Assembly: GCF_003347605.1 (NCBI RefSeq)
Contig: NZ_QDFZ01000019.1
Coordinates: 55,096-119,095 of the forward strand
Length of the DNA: 64,000 nt
Source: Chryseobacterium sp. KLBC 52
GTDB lineage: Bacteria; Bacteroidota; Bacteroidia; Flavobacteriales; Weeksellaceae
Direction: 5' to 3'
A program made the translations under genes and the position numbers. This document shows positions 42,907-51,355 of this stretch, piece after piece (within the stretch, counting starts at the first letter, position 1; each line of letters starts with the position of its first letter). The notes beneath the pieces are model-generated. The model was not told where the DNA came from. It saw only the letters and a program-made list of their open reading frames with translations, and did not search any database.

Positions 42907-43405
42907 AAGTAAATATTATTTTGAAGCGCTGGACTACTTTCCGTTCAACCTTGCCGAGTGCATGGATGCATTGAACTACGCTCTGTCCTATGAACCGGAA
43001 GATGCAGACAGTCTTTGTCTCATGGGAAGAATATATTCAGAAGAACTGAAAGATTATGAAACCGCAAAAAAATACTTCGATGAAGCCATGCAGAGTAATA
43101 TCGGGAATATTAATACTCCCAAATATTATATTGAATGTCTACTGAGTAATGAAGATTACAAAGAAGCAGAAAAACTGATTGAATTTGCCTTGAAACTCAA
43201 AGGAATTGATAAGTCGGAAATCCTCACCTGTCTTTCTCTTCTGCAGGAGAAAAACTTTGAGTACAAACAGGCTTTGGCGACCCTGAAAGAAGCTAAAAAA
43301 TTTGCTTACAACCGTGCAGCCCTCGAAATTATTGAAGACAGAGAAAAAATGATTAAAGGTAAAATGCCGGTAACAAGAATTAAAAAGAAAGTGGAGACCC
43401 AATAA
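42893..43405 (+). CDS. TPR-repeat protein, last gene of rtcB-prfH operon
   Basis: 170 residues, cytoplasmic, with three to four tetratricopeptide-like helix pairs: LAECMDALNYALSYEPEDAD, SLCLMGRIYSEELKDYETAK, KYFDEAMQSNIGN, YKEAEKLIEFALKLKGID, YKQALATLKEAKKFAYNR. The tail is basic (RIKKKVE). It overlaps prfH by 14 nt, so translation is coupled, and an immediate terminator ends the operon. It probably acts as a scaffold for protein contacts in the same pathway; this is inference. Confidence 0.8.
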   Translation: MTLTKSKYYFEALDYFPFNLAECMDALNYALSYEPEDADSLCLMGRIYSEELKDYETAKKYFDEAMQSNIGNINTPKYYIECLLSNEDYKEAEKLIEFALKLKGIDKSEILTCLSLLQEKNFEYKQALATLKEAKKFAYNRAALEIIEDREKMIKGKMPVTRIKKKVETQ

Positions 43406-43420
43406 GTCTCCTTTTTTTTT
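43393..43420 (+). terminator. Terminator of the rtcB-prfH operon
   Basis: GGAGAC (43393-43398) pairs with GTCTCC (43406-43411) and nine T follow. The TPR gene stop codon lies in the loop. Confidence 0.85.
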
Positions 43421-43621
43421 GAAAAAGGCAGTTCTGCATACATTTATCAAAAAATGATCCTCTGTGAAAGTTAAAATTGTAAAACAAAAACTTTAAAAGA
43501 ATAAATAATATGACTAAAATAAATCAAAAATATAGAGATATCAGTGGTTTTTTTGATTTTAATTTTTTTTTAAGTTGCTAGCAGGTAGTCTTTTATATAT
43601 TTATCTACCTAAAAAAACAAT

Positions 43622-46201
43622 ATGAATAAAAAATTTTTTCTAGTGCCGTTTTCGATAGCAGCATTTTTTGCTTTCGAAAATGTTTGTGCTCAAAATTCTG
43701 CGGAACTTATTCACGACTACTATCACAAGAACGGGCAGATAGCACAAAAGAGTAAAAATGATGCATCAGGAATTATTATTCTCAACGAAGACCTTTCCAG
43801 AAGTCTTGCAGCCAGAATTGTGGATGTGCAACAAACCTATAATGGTCTTAGAGTCTATAATGCCCTGGGAAAAGTTGTTATCAGAGACAATAAAATTATT
43901 TCTGAGAAAAATGATTTTAAAAGAGATATTGTTGTGGATGACCATAAAAATAGTACTGCAAAATTGTCAGATGATCTTATCAAAAATAAGCTTGGGCTAA
44001 AAGATATTGCTGAAATCAATTATTCTGATGATGTTTACTTTGAGCATAATAAAGTATATAGACTTGCAAAAGAATTATTTGTTTCTGACAGGAATTCTTC
44101 TGATATATGGCATGTAATAGCTGATGCAGATACAGGTGAAATACTTACCAAAGATAATATGACCATCAGCTGTAGTTATGAGGATACCGGATACGACAAC
44201 AATGATTCTAAAGAACCGGAAATGTCCAGCCTGGCATATGCAAAACCCGACGAAAGAAAAACAAAAATAAATATACCGGGGAAGCTGACCCCGGCCAATG
44301 CATCCTATAACGTATTTCCGTTACCGGTAGAAGCACCTACATTTGGATCCCGCTCCATAATCAGTAATCCCTGGGATCTTACTGCATCTCCAGAAGGCTG
44401 GCATTCTGATGGAACCAATAGCTATACCATAACACGGGGAAATAATGTTTATGCTTATTCTGATCAGGATAATACCAATACACCGGGATATTCTCCGGAT
44501 GGCGGAAGCTCACGTATTTTTGATTTTCCTTTTGCCGACGGAAGATATGATAATCCCTTCTCGTATAAAGATGCCGCAATCACGAGTTTATTTTATATGA
44601 ATAATAAAATGCATGATCTGTTTTATAAATTCGGATTTACAGAAACTGCCAGAAATCTTCAGACCAATAATTTTGGAAATGGCGGTATGGGAGGAGATGC
44701 TGTTAATGCAGAAGCTTTTGACGGAAGCGGTCTTAATAATGCCAATTTTAGCCCTGGATATGAAAAAATTGTCAACGGGCAGCCACAGGTGAAGGAGGGT
44801 AGAATGCAGATGTATCTATATGACAGGCAGCAAACAGCAGATGACCCGGTAGTAAGGTATCAGTACAATTCTCCTGCTTCTGTTGCTAGCAGACCAAAAG
44901 TAATGACAGCAGGAGCGTCTTTTGGACCGTTGTATGGAGCTCCTGTAACAGCGGACCTGGCAGTTCCCGTGCCAGCCGATGCATGTACCGCACCTGCAGC
45001 TGGAAGCCTGACTAATAAAATTGCAGTCATAACCACTGCTAATTGTGAATTTAGTCTTAAAGCGCTCAACGCACAGAATGCAGGAGCTATAGGGGTAATT
45101 ATGTATAAACCTTCTTCCGATATACCATCCTCATTGGGGGCAGGTACGTATGGAGCACAGGTGACCATTCCTGTCATGAGTATGGGGCAATCGGAAGGCT
45201 TATTTCTGACTGGACAATTGAATAGCGGAAATACAATCAATACAACCCTAAATTTTGATTATAGTGGTTTCAAGAATGCATGTTTTGATAATGGTACTAT
45301 GGCTCATGAGTACGGACACGGAATATCCAACAGGCTTACCGCGCAGGGATACAGTTGTCTATCATCTACCAACAGTACAGAACAGATGGGAGAAGGCTGG
45401 TCAGACTTCTTTGGACTTATGGTGACAGCCAGACCCGGAGATACTGCAGATGTTCCCAGAGGACATTCAACGTATACGAAAAGTGAACCTACAACTGGGA
45501 ATGGTAACAGACTGGCTAAATACTCCCCTGACTTCAGCATCAATAATTATACTTACGGAAAAACAAATACCAATACAGAAGTTCATCAGATAGGTTTCAT
45601 ATGGGCAACAATGCTTTGGGATCTGGCCTGGAAGTACATCGAAAAATATGGATATAATAATGATGTACTGGCAAGCAGTACTTCAGGAAATGCAAAAGTT
45701 TTTCAGCTTGTCATTGACGGACTGAAACTGCAGCCTTGCAGCCCTACTTTTATTGATGGAAGGGATGCCATTCTGCAAGCTGATGTAATAGGAAATGGAG
45801 GAATTGATAAATGCTTGATCTGGAATGTGTTTGCAAGAAGAGGACTTGGTGTGAACGCATCTGCCGGTTCCAAAACGGTTGCTACGGATCAGGTAGAAGA
45901 CTTTACGGTACCTGCGGAGTGCAGTACAGCTTTGGCGACTCAGGAAAATAGAAAAACAGAGTCCAGGTTTATTGTTTTCCCTAATCCTGCTTATGATGAA
46001 TTTTTCGTAGGAAATATCGATAAATCTCCAAAAGAGGTTAAAATTATAATGTTTGACATGTCTGGTAAATTAGTATTGACAGATTCCAGAGAATCAGGAT
46101 CGAAGAAGGCTGTTTCTACAAAAGGACTTCAGAAAGGAGTGTATATGGTTCATATTCAGCAGGGAGATAAAGTGCAGGTTGAAAAACTGATTCTAAGATA
46201 A
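43622..46201 (+). CDS. Secreted M36 (fungalysin-type) metallopeptidase with PA and T9SS domains
   Basis: 859 residues. Signal peptide (PFSIAAFFAFENVCAQN), an FTP-like propeptide (to ~250), then the M36 domain interrupted by a PA domain (about 435-545, IAVITTANCEFSLKALNAQN). Zinc motif HEYGHGISNR (His562, Glu563, His566) with the third ligand in GEGWSDFFGLM. The C-terminal type A T9SS domain (about 785-859) ends GVYMVHIQQGD...KLILR. It is an exported endopeptidase, flanked by terminators and thus a single-gene unit. The 216-bp gap before it is AT-rich with no recognised feature. Confidence 0.94.
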   Translation: MNKKFFLVPFSIAAFFAFENVCAQNSAELIHDYYHKNGQIAQKSKNDASGIIILNEDLSRSLAARIVDVQQTYNGLRVYNALGKVVIRDNKIISEKNDFKRDIVVDDHKNSTAKLSDDLIKNKLGLKDIAEINYSDDVYFEHNKVYRLAKELFVSDRNSSDIWHVIADADTGEILTKDNMTISCSYEDTGYDNNDSKEPEMSSLAYAKPDERKTKINIPGKLTPANASYNVFPLPVEAPTFGSRSIISNPWDLTASPEGWHSDGTNSYTITRGNNVYAYSDQDNTNTPGYSPDGGSSRIFDFPFADGRYDNPFSYKDAAITSLFYMNNKMHDLFYKFGFTETARNLQTNNFGNGGMGGDAVNAEAFDGSGLNNANFSPGYEKIVNGQPQVKEGRMQMYLYDRQQTADDPVVRYQYNSPASVASRPKVMTAGASFGPLYGAPVTADLAVPVPADACTAPAAGSLTNKIAVITTANCEFSLKALNAQNAGAIGVIMYKPSSDIPSSLGAGTYGAQVTIPVMSMGQSEGLFLTGQLNSGNTINTTLNFDYSGFKNACFDNGTMAHEYGHGISNRLTAQGYSCLSSTNSTEQMGEGWSDFFGLMVTARPGDTADVPRGHSTYTKSEPTTGNGNRLAKYSPDFSINNYTYGKTNTNTEVHQIGFIWATMLWDLAWKYIEKYGYNNDVLASSTSGNAKVFQLVIDGLKLQPCSPTFIDGRDAILQADVIGNGGIDKCLIWNVFARRGLGVNASAGSKTVATDQVEDFTVPAECSTALATQENRKTESRFIVFPNPAYDEFFVGNIDKSPKEVKIIMFDMSGKLVLTDSRESGSKKAVSTKGLQKGVYMVHIQQGDKVQVEKLILR

Positions 46202-46228
46202 AAGGGTTAAGTAATATTTTTGACTCAA

Positions 46229-46260
46229 AAAAGAAGGCCTCAGAAATGAGGCCTTCTTTT
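46229..46260. terminator. Bidirectional terminator
   Basis: AAAAGAAGGCCTCA (46229-46242) and TGAGGCCTTCTTTT (46247-46260) form a 14-bp stem with a GAAA loop, shared by the convergent protease and cytochrome genes. Confidence 0.9.
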
Positions 46261-46546
46261 ATTTCTTATTTACGGAAATCAGATAATCATATACCATTTG
46301 ATGCTGGTCATCAGTAAGTTTGGCCCTTGGAGCCATTCTGCTTAAAGTGTTGATCCATCCTTTGTCGTCATGCTTCGTCGGTTCCGGCAGCTTATGACAT
46401 TTTGCACAGGAATTTTCAAAAATGGTTTTTCCCTGCGCCAACTGCTCAGATGAGGTGTACTTTGGCCCGGTAACAGCCACACTTTTCGGTCCGCAGGATA
46501 CCAGAAATGCCGATGCTGCAATACCTGTTAAAATGAATTTTTTCAT
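46259..46546 (-). CDS. Small monoheme cytochrome c lipoprotein (second of tandem pair)
   Basis: 95 residues. Lipobox ending at Cys18 (AFLVSC), heme site CAKCH (Cys47, Cys50, His51) and an axial Met candidate in SRMAPRAKL (about 71). It shares the block QGKTIFENSC.(K/R)CHKLP with the gene 22 bp upstream, so the two arose by tandem duplication. It is probably anchored in the periplasm or outer membrane as an electron carrier; the redox partner is unknown. Confidence 0.88.
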   Translation of the reverse strand: MKKFILTGIAASAFLVSCGPKSVAVTGPKYTSSEQLAQGKTIFENSCAKCHKLPEPTKHDDKGWINTLSRMAPRAKLTDDQHQMVYDYLISVNKK

Positions 46547-46568
46547 ATCCTATATTTTTGTTTGATGA

Positions 46569-46862
46569 TTACTTCTTCACAGAAACAATATAATCATAAA
46601 CCCATTGGTGCTGTTCATCCGTCAGTTTTGCTTTTGGAGCCATAGAATTCATGATTCCCACCCATTGTACAGGATTGTGTGAAGCAGGATCAGGTAATTT
46701 ATGACATCTTCCGCAAGAGTTTTCAAAAATGGTTTTCCCCTGAGCAATCTGTTCTGCAGTAGAAGTAGATGTTCCTGCAGTAGCAGTAGATGTAGCAGCT
46801 TTCGGCGTACAGGATACCAGCAAAATAGCAGTAAACGAAGCCGCAGCGATGAGTTTTTTCAT
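46569..46862 (-). CDS. Small monoheme cytochrome c lipoprotein (first of tandem pair)
   Basis: 97 residues. Lipobox ending at Cys18 (ILLVSC), a Thr/Ala/Ser-rich linker (residues 19-38), heme site CGRCH (Cys50, Cys53, His54) and a Met in NSMAPKAKL. It is a paralogue of the following gene with conserved C-terminus (LTD.QHQ.VYDY..SV). The two are separated by 22 bp and are likely co-transcribed. Confidence 0.88.
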   Translation of the reverse strand: MKKLIAAASFTAILLVSCTPKAATSTATAGTSTSTAEQIAQGKTIFENSCGRCHKLPDPASHNPVQWVGIMNSMAPKAKLTDEQHQWVYDYIVSVKK

Positions 46863-47060
46863 GTTTCTTCTTTTTGAAATATAACAAATGTAATAAATTC
46901 CTTAAGCCGTTGATACAAGGCTTTCTAGTTTTAATTTAGAAGAAATAAAATTAAGTTCATGCAAAATTGAGTATTCAAAAATGAAATCAATTGTGCTTTT
47001 TGTTTCACCTTTATAAATTGTCTATTGACCATTCCCATTTTAATTATTAATTTTGAATTA

Positions 47061-48053
47061 ATGAAATTTTCTACAGAAGAGCTAATAGAGGGAATACAGT
47101 CAGGAAACAAACGCCTGATTGCAAAAGCTATTACATTGGTTGAAAGTAAGAAAGCAGAGCACAGAGTACAGGCAGAAGAACTTTTGAAGAAGATTATGCC
47201 TCTTACCGGAAACTCTGTGAGGGTAGGAGTAACGGGAGTTCCCGGAGCAGGAAAATCCACTTTTATAGAAAACTTTGGCCGGCTGGTTATTGCTCAGGGA
47301 AAAAAGGTTGCTGTTTTGGCTATTGATCCAAGTTCAGCTATCAATAAAGGAAGTATTTTGGGGGATAAAACCAGAATGGAGGAACTTGCCAAAGAAGAAA
47401 ACGCATTCATACGGCCTTCCCCCAGCTCAGGTTTTCTGGGAGGAGTAGCCAATACTACTTTTGAGACCATGATGATCTGCGAAGCTGCAGGCTATGACTA
47501 TATTTTAATTGAAACTGTAGGAGTAGGGCAGTCAGAGGTTCTTGTGGCTGACATTACCGATGTTTTTTTGTTTCTTAAAATCATTGGAGGAGGAGATGAA
47601 CTTCAGGGTATCAAAAGAGGGATCATGGAAATGGTTGACGTTATTTTTATCAATAAAGTAGATCAGGATAACCTTCAGAAAGCAAAAAATACCAGGCTTG
47701 AATTAAAAAGAGCTTTGGACTTTATTCCACCTAAAGAAAAAGGATGGAAGATTCCTGTTTTACTAGGTTCTGCACTTCATAATCAAGGATTACAGGAAGT
47801 CTATGATTCAATATCCGAATTTATTGATCTGAAAAAGAAAAGTGGCCGCTTTGACGAAATCCGCGTTCAGCAGGCCGAAAAACGATTTGAATATTGGGTT
47901 CAGGAATATATTTTATCCCTCATGAAAAAGAGTAATGTTGTGGAAGAAGCTTATCATATGCACAAAAAAAATGCTTCAGCCATGGTTTCCAATCCAAGTA
48001 CTGAAGCAAAATTATTTGTTGAAAAATTTTTATCTAATGGAAACAGGGACTAA
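47061..48053 (+). CDS. meaB: Methylmalonyl-CoA mutase-associated GTPase MeaB
   Basis: A G3E-type P-loop GTPase that gates B12 cofactor loading and protects the mutase. 330 residues from ATG 47061. Walker A GVPGAGKST near residue 58, then AIDPSS, METVGVGQSEV-like sequence (ETVGVGQSEV) and INKVD for guanine recognition. An upstream in-frame ATG (47025) adds 12 hydrophobic residues and is unlikely. Its partner mutase is encoded at 36292-38409 rather than next door. Its stop overlaps the convergent DUF4251 gene stop by 4 bp. Confidence 0.95.
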   Translation: MKFSTEELIEGIQSGNKRLIAKAITLVESKKAEHRVQAEELLKKIMPLTGNSVRVGVTGVPGAGKSTFIENFGRLVIAQGKKVAVLAIDPSSAINKGSILGDKTRMEELAKEENAFIRPSPSSGFLGGVANTTFETMMICEAAGYDYILIETVGVGQSEVLVADITDVFLFLKIIGGGDELQGIKRGIMEMVDVIFINKVDQDNLQKAKNTRLELKRALDFIPPKEKGWKIPVLLGSALHNQGLQEVYDSISEFIDLKKKSGRFDEIRVQQAEKRFEYWVQEYILSLMKKSNVVEEAYHMHKKNASAMVSNPSTEAKLFVEKFLSNGNRD

Positions 48054-48598
48054 GGTTTTTCTTTTTCCTGTTTCACCTCAGTTTTAGAAATATATCCGTC
48101 ATAGGTAATTGGCTGTCTGTCATTGCTTCTCATAGAAACGAAAGCTTTTCCGTTTTTAAAAATCTCAATATTCACTTCGTCTACATTTCTTACATCTTTA
48201 GGTTTGAATTTTAAAGTCCAGGTTCCTTTTTTATTCTGAGTTTTATTTACGGTAAAATCTTTTGAAGTAAATCTGTAGCTGTTATCACTAGTATTTCCAT
48301 ATGTTGGATTGAAAAGTCTTCCAAAATAAGGCAGCACTACATCCAGTGTATTTTTACTTACATCAATGGTATAATCCCCATTCAGGTTAAGTATTCTTGT
48401 GGCAGTAGCGTTAGGCATAGAATTCATGACATTAATAACATCATAATTGGTAGGATTAGCTCTTTGGGCATAAAAAGTAAACTCCTGAGAATCTACCAAA
48501 GTATTCACTGTTTTAGGATCTGATGACCCCTGAGATGCGCAACTCTGAAAGAAGAACAGGAATCCAAAAATCATCAGTAAAGAAATATACTTTTTCAT
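48050..48598 (-). CDS. DUF4251 family lipoprotein
   Basis: 182 residues from ATG 48598 (MKKYISLLMIFGFLFFFQSC), a lipoprotein signal with Cys20. The mature part is beta-rich with family-typical patterns: VDSQEFTFYAQRANPT, VLPYFGRLFNPTYGN and TWTLKFKPKDVRNVDEV. No enzymatic motif; function unknown. A longer frame upstream lacks a signal-compatible start and was not used. It converges on meaB with a 4-bp overlap and no room for a terminator. Confidence 0.85.
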   Translation of the reverse strand: MKKYISLLMIFGFLFFFQSCASQGSSDPKTVNTLVDSQEFTFYAQRANPTNYDVINVMNSMPNATATRILNLNGDYTIDVSKNTLDVVLPYFGRLFNPTYGNTSDNSYRFTSKDFTVNKTQNKKGTWTLKFKPKDVRNVDEVNIEIFKNGKAFVSMRSNDRQPITYDGYISKTEVKQEKEKP

Positions 48599-48703
48599 AA
48601 CGGGATAATTATTAAATTTAGATAGCAAAATGTATGCAAATATATTCTTTAAGAAATATTTTGGAATAAAAATTGTTAAGGTTGAATTATTAACACTCAA
48701 ACT

Positions 48704-49510
48704 ATGAAAGTTACACATCTATTAGGAATGGGAGCTATTGCTCTGTCGGCTGCTGCCTGTACTACAAACCCGATTACGGGGAGGTCTTCTTTACAGCTGG
48801 CCAACAATTCGGAAATTTTAACAATGTCTTCACAGGAATATAGAACGACATTGTCTAAAGGTAAAGTGATTACCGGTACGGCAGATGCAAAGAGAGTGGT
48901 AAATGTAGGAAACAGAATTAAAAATGCAGCAGAAAGATATTATCAGAGTATTGGAAGATCTGCAGATCTTGCAAGCTACAGCTGGGAATTTAATCTTTTG
49001 CAGAGCAATGAGCTGAACGCATGGTGTATGCCTGGCGGAAAAGTGGCAGTCTATACCGGAATATTGCCGGTAACCAAAGACGATAACGGACTGGCCGTTG
49101 TAATGGGACATGAAGTTTCCCACGCATTGGCAGGCCACGGAAATGAAAGAATTTCTCAGGCAATGGTAGCTCAGTATGGAGGGGCAATCCTGGGAGGAAC
49201 AATCTCAAATTCGCAATGGGCAAGTGTTTTCCAGAAGGTTTACCCTATCGGTTCACAGGTTGCTTTATTGAAATATGGAAGAGGTCAGGAATCTGAGGCA
49301 GATGAAATGGGACTTTACCTGATGTCTATGGCAGGATATGACCCGAGAGCGGCAATTCCTTTCTGGAACAGAATGGAAGCGGCATCTACTGGAGCAAGAC
49401 AACCTGAGTTCTTATCTACCCACCCGAATCCGGAAACAAGAATTTCAGATATCAACAAAGATCTCCCGAAAGCTTTAGAATATTATAAGGCTGCGGGAGG
49501 AAAATTATAA
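48704..49510 (+). CDS. M48 family zinc metalloprotease lipoprotein (LoiP-like)
   Basis: 268 residues. Lipobox with Cys19 (LSAAAC), followed by TTNPITGRSSLQL, the usual post-lipobox motif of periplasmic M48 proteins. Zinc motif HEVSHALAGHGNE (His136, Glu137, His140) and the distal ligand in GQESEADEMGLYLM. No C-terminal TPR domain, so closer to LoiP/YggG than BepA. It probably degrades or processes misfolded envelope proteins. Confidence 0.93.
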   Translation: MKVTHLLGMGAIALSAAACTTNPITGRSSLQLANNSEILTMSSQEYRTTLSKGKVITGTADAKRVVNVGNRIKNAAERYYQSIGRSADLASYSWEFNLLQSNELNAWCMPGGKVAVYTGILPVTKDDNGLAVVMGHEVSHALAGHGNERISQAMVAQYGGAILGGTISNSQWASVFQKVYPIGSQVALLKYGRGQESEADEMGLYLMSMAGYDPRAAIPFWNRMEAASTGARQPEFLSTHPNPETRISDINKDLPKALEYYKAAGGKL

Positions 49511-49596
49511 TTAGAATTTTAATCTTGAATATAGCCTTATTAAATTTTTAGTAAATTTGGTAAGGCTTTTTTATATAATCACCTAAACACAATATT

Positions 49597-49908
49597 ATGA
49601 AGAGTTTATCAATTACCGGACTTATCCTTTTAGCTGTATCTGCATTACTTTTCTATTTAACAACCGATTTTGCCGTAGAACAAATAAAAATCTCTCACAT
49701 TATGGGAATCATGGCAGGCGTTGGAATAGGACTTATCATTGGAGGAATGGTGGGCTATGTAAGCAAAGGAAGTGCTATAAAGGAAGAACAGAAGAAAAAA
49801 GAATTCAAGCAGTTACAAAAAGACAAAGAAGATCTTGAAAAACAGGCAGCAGAAATCGCAAAACGCCAGGCTGAGCTTGAAGCACAAAATAAAAACCCTC
49901 AAATTTAA
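49597..49908 (+). CDS. Small membrane protein with coiled-coil tail
   Basis: 103 residues. Two transmembrane helices (about 5-24, LSITGLILLAVSALLFYLTT, and 37-57, IMGIMAGVGIGLIIGGMVGY) are followed by a ~45-residue Lys/Glu/Gln coiled coil (QLQKDKEDLEKQAAEIAKRQ). No known family recognised. It lies 86 nt after the M48 gene and its stop codon is inside the terminator stem. Confidence 0.75.
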   Translation: MKSLSITGLILLAVSALLFYLTTDFAVEQIKISHIMGIMAGVGIGLIIGGMVGYVSKGSAIKEEQKKKEFKQLQKDKEDLEKQAAEIAKRQAELEAQNKNPQI

Positions 49909-49921
49909 ATTTGAGGGTTTC
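49893..49921. terminator. Bidirectional terminator
   Basis: A near-perfect 28-bp palindrome, AAACCCTCAAATTT and AAATTTGAGGGTTT, overlapping the upstream stop codon and lying between convergent genes. Confidence 0.8.
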
Positions 49922-49944
49922 AAGTTGTTATTTTCGATAATTCA

Positions 49945-50556
49945 TTAGAATTTATATCCTAAACCTACCATAAACAGATTAGGTCTGTTATCATATCTGA
50001 TTTCCGAGCCGGAAACCCTGTTGATAAAATTTCTTTCGTCTTTGCTGAAAGCGCCTTCATATCTTGCATTTACAATAAGCTTTTTAATTTCAAGCTGTGC
50101 CCCAAACTGGTATCCTACTGTAAAATCATTTTTCGCATTTTCTTTGAAATCGTTGTAAGTATTGTCTTTATTTAAGTTAAAACTTCCTACAGGACCTACA
50201 AAAACGCCCAGCATATTCCCTAAAAGATTATATCCTAAAAGAACCGGAACATCAATACGGTTGCTTTTTACATCAAAAGTAGTGTTCTCTGTAGTAAACT
50301 CATTTTTGAAGTGAGTATAATAGATTTCCGGCATCACAAACAAAGAAGTAGGAAGACCCACTTTTAGTGAAAGCCCAACATTGAAACCTACATTATTTTT
50401 ACCTGTTCCTGCAATGGCATCATTCACTGTTCCTTTAATATTGGACCATGAAGGTGAGCCTGTCGGAAAAATTAAGTTAGCTTTACCTGCCAGTGAAATC
50501 TGTGCAGAAGCCCACATTGAAAATCCTAATAACGCTATACTAAGTGCCTTTTTCAT
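49945..50556 (-). CDS. Outer membrane beta-barrel (porin-like) protein
   Basis: 203 residues with a signal peptide (ALSIALLGFSMWASAQ). Alternating strands such as NVGFNVGLSLKVGLP, RIDVPVLLGYNLLG and FTVGYQFGAQLEIKK, with a C-terminal strand LFMVGLGYKF ending in Phe, make it an OmpX/PorT-like 8-strand barrel. Its start overlaps the end of the mlaF gene by 17 nt on the same strand, so it may be the outer-membrane end of the same lipid-transport operon; this is inference. Confidence 0.8.
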   Translation of the reverse strand: MKKALSIALLGFSMWASAQISLAGKANLIFPTGSPSWSNIKGTVNDAIAGTGKNNVGFNVGLSLKVGLPTSLFVMPEIYYTHFKNEFTTENTTFDVKSNRIDVPVLLGYNLLGNMLGVFVGPVGSFNLNKDNTYNDFKENAKNDFTVGYQFGAQLEIKKLIVNARYEGAFSKDERNFINRVSGSEIRYDNRPNLFMVGLGYKF

Positions 50557-51355
50557 TATCGTCTATTTTTGTATTTGTCGTTTCAATCGTTTTATTATTC
50601 TCAAGTAAATATTCTCTCAGCTCTTTAAACAGTTCTGAAGAATAAACGAAGTCAATCAGATTTTTATTGCCTGCTGTAATCAGAATGTCTTTGTTACCTT
50701 CCCATTCTTTAATTCCCAGTCTCAGATATACAATTTTCTCGCCAATCGTCATTACAGAGTTCATATCATGGGTATTGATGATGGTGGTCGTATTATATTC
50801 TTTTGTGATTTCGTAGAGAAGATCATCAATAATCTTAGAAGTATAGGGATCCAGTCCGGAATTGGGCTCATCACAGAACAGATACTTTGGATTGTTGACA
50901 ATGGCTCTTGCAATAGCCACCCTTTTCTGCATACCTCCTGAAATTTCGGAAGGATATTTTTTTTCTGCTTTATCAAGATGTACTCTTCCGATTACTTCAA
51001 AAACCCTTTTCTTTTTTTCTCTGTAGGTAAGATTGGTAAACATGTCAAGAGGGAACATGATATTTTCTTCCACAGTAAGAGAGTCAAATAAGGCACTTCC
51101 CTGGAAAACAGTTCCGATTTCTGAACGGAGATGCTGTTTTTCATCTCTGGTCATGGTATTGATATCTTTCCCGTCAAACAGAATTTCTCCTGATGAAGGC
51201 ATATAAACATTCAATAAACTTTTTAGAAAAACGGTTTTTCCGGAACCACTCTGCCCAATGATTAAGTTTACTTTTCCTTTATCAAATGAAGTTGAAATTC
51301 CCTTAAGCACTTCAACATCATCAAAACTTTTCTTAAGATCTTTTACCTCAATCAT
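50540..51355 (-). CDS. mlaF: ABC transporter ATP-binding protein, MlaF-type
   Basis: The ATPase of an MCE-type phospholipid transporter. 271 residues from ATG 51355 (MIEVKDLKKSFDDVEVLKGI). Walker A GQSGSGKT, signature ISGGMQKRVAIARAI, Walker B LFCDEPNSGLDP and His in INTHDMNSV. The SGLDP and GGMQKR forms are typical of MlaF. It overlaps mlaE by 1 nt (TGATG). The C-terminal ~20 residues are Asn/Thr-rich and overlap the barrel gene. No mlaD (MCE) gene follows. Confidence 0.9.
   Translation of the reverse strand: MIEVKDLKKSFDDVEVLKGISTSFDKGKVNLIIGQSGSGKTVFLKSLLNVYMPSSGEILFDGKDINTMTRDEKQHLRSEIGTVFQGSALFDSLTVEENIMFPLDMFTNLTYREKKKRVFEVIGRVHLDKAEKKYPSEISGGMQKRVAIARAIVNNPKYLFCDEPNSGLDPYTSKIIDDLLYEITKEYNTTTIINTHDMNSVMTIGEKIVYLRLGIKEWEGNKDILITAGNKNLIDFVYSSELFKELREYLLENNKTIETTNTKIDDNEKGT

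Noticed and set aside
43510-43584. 24-codon ORF before the M36 protease
   Set aside because: It is AT-rich and low-complexity, with no promoter or RNA structure to support it.
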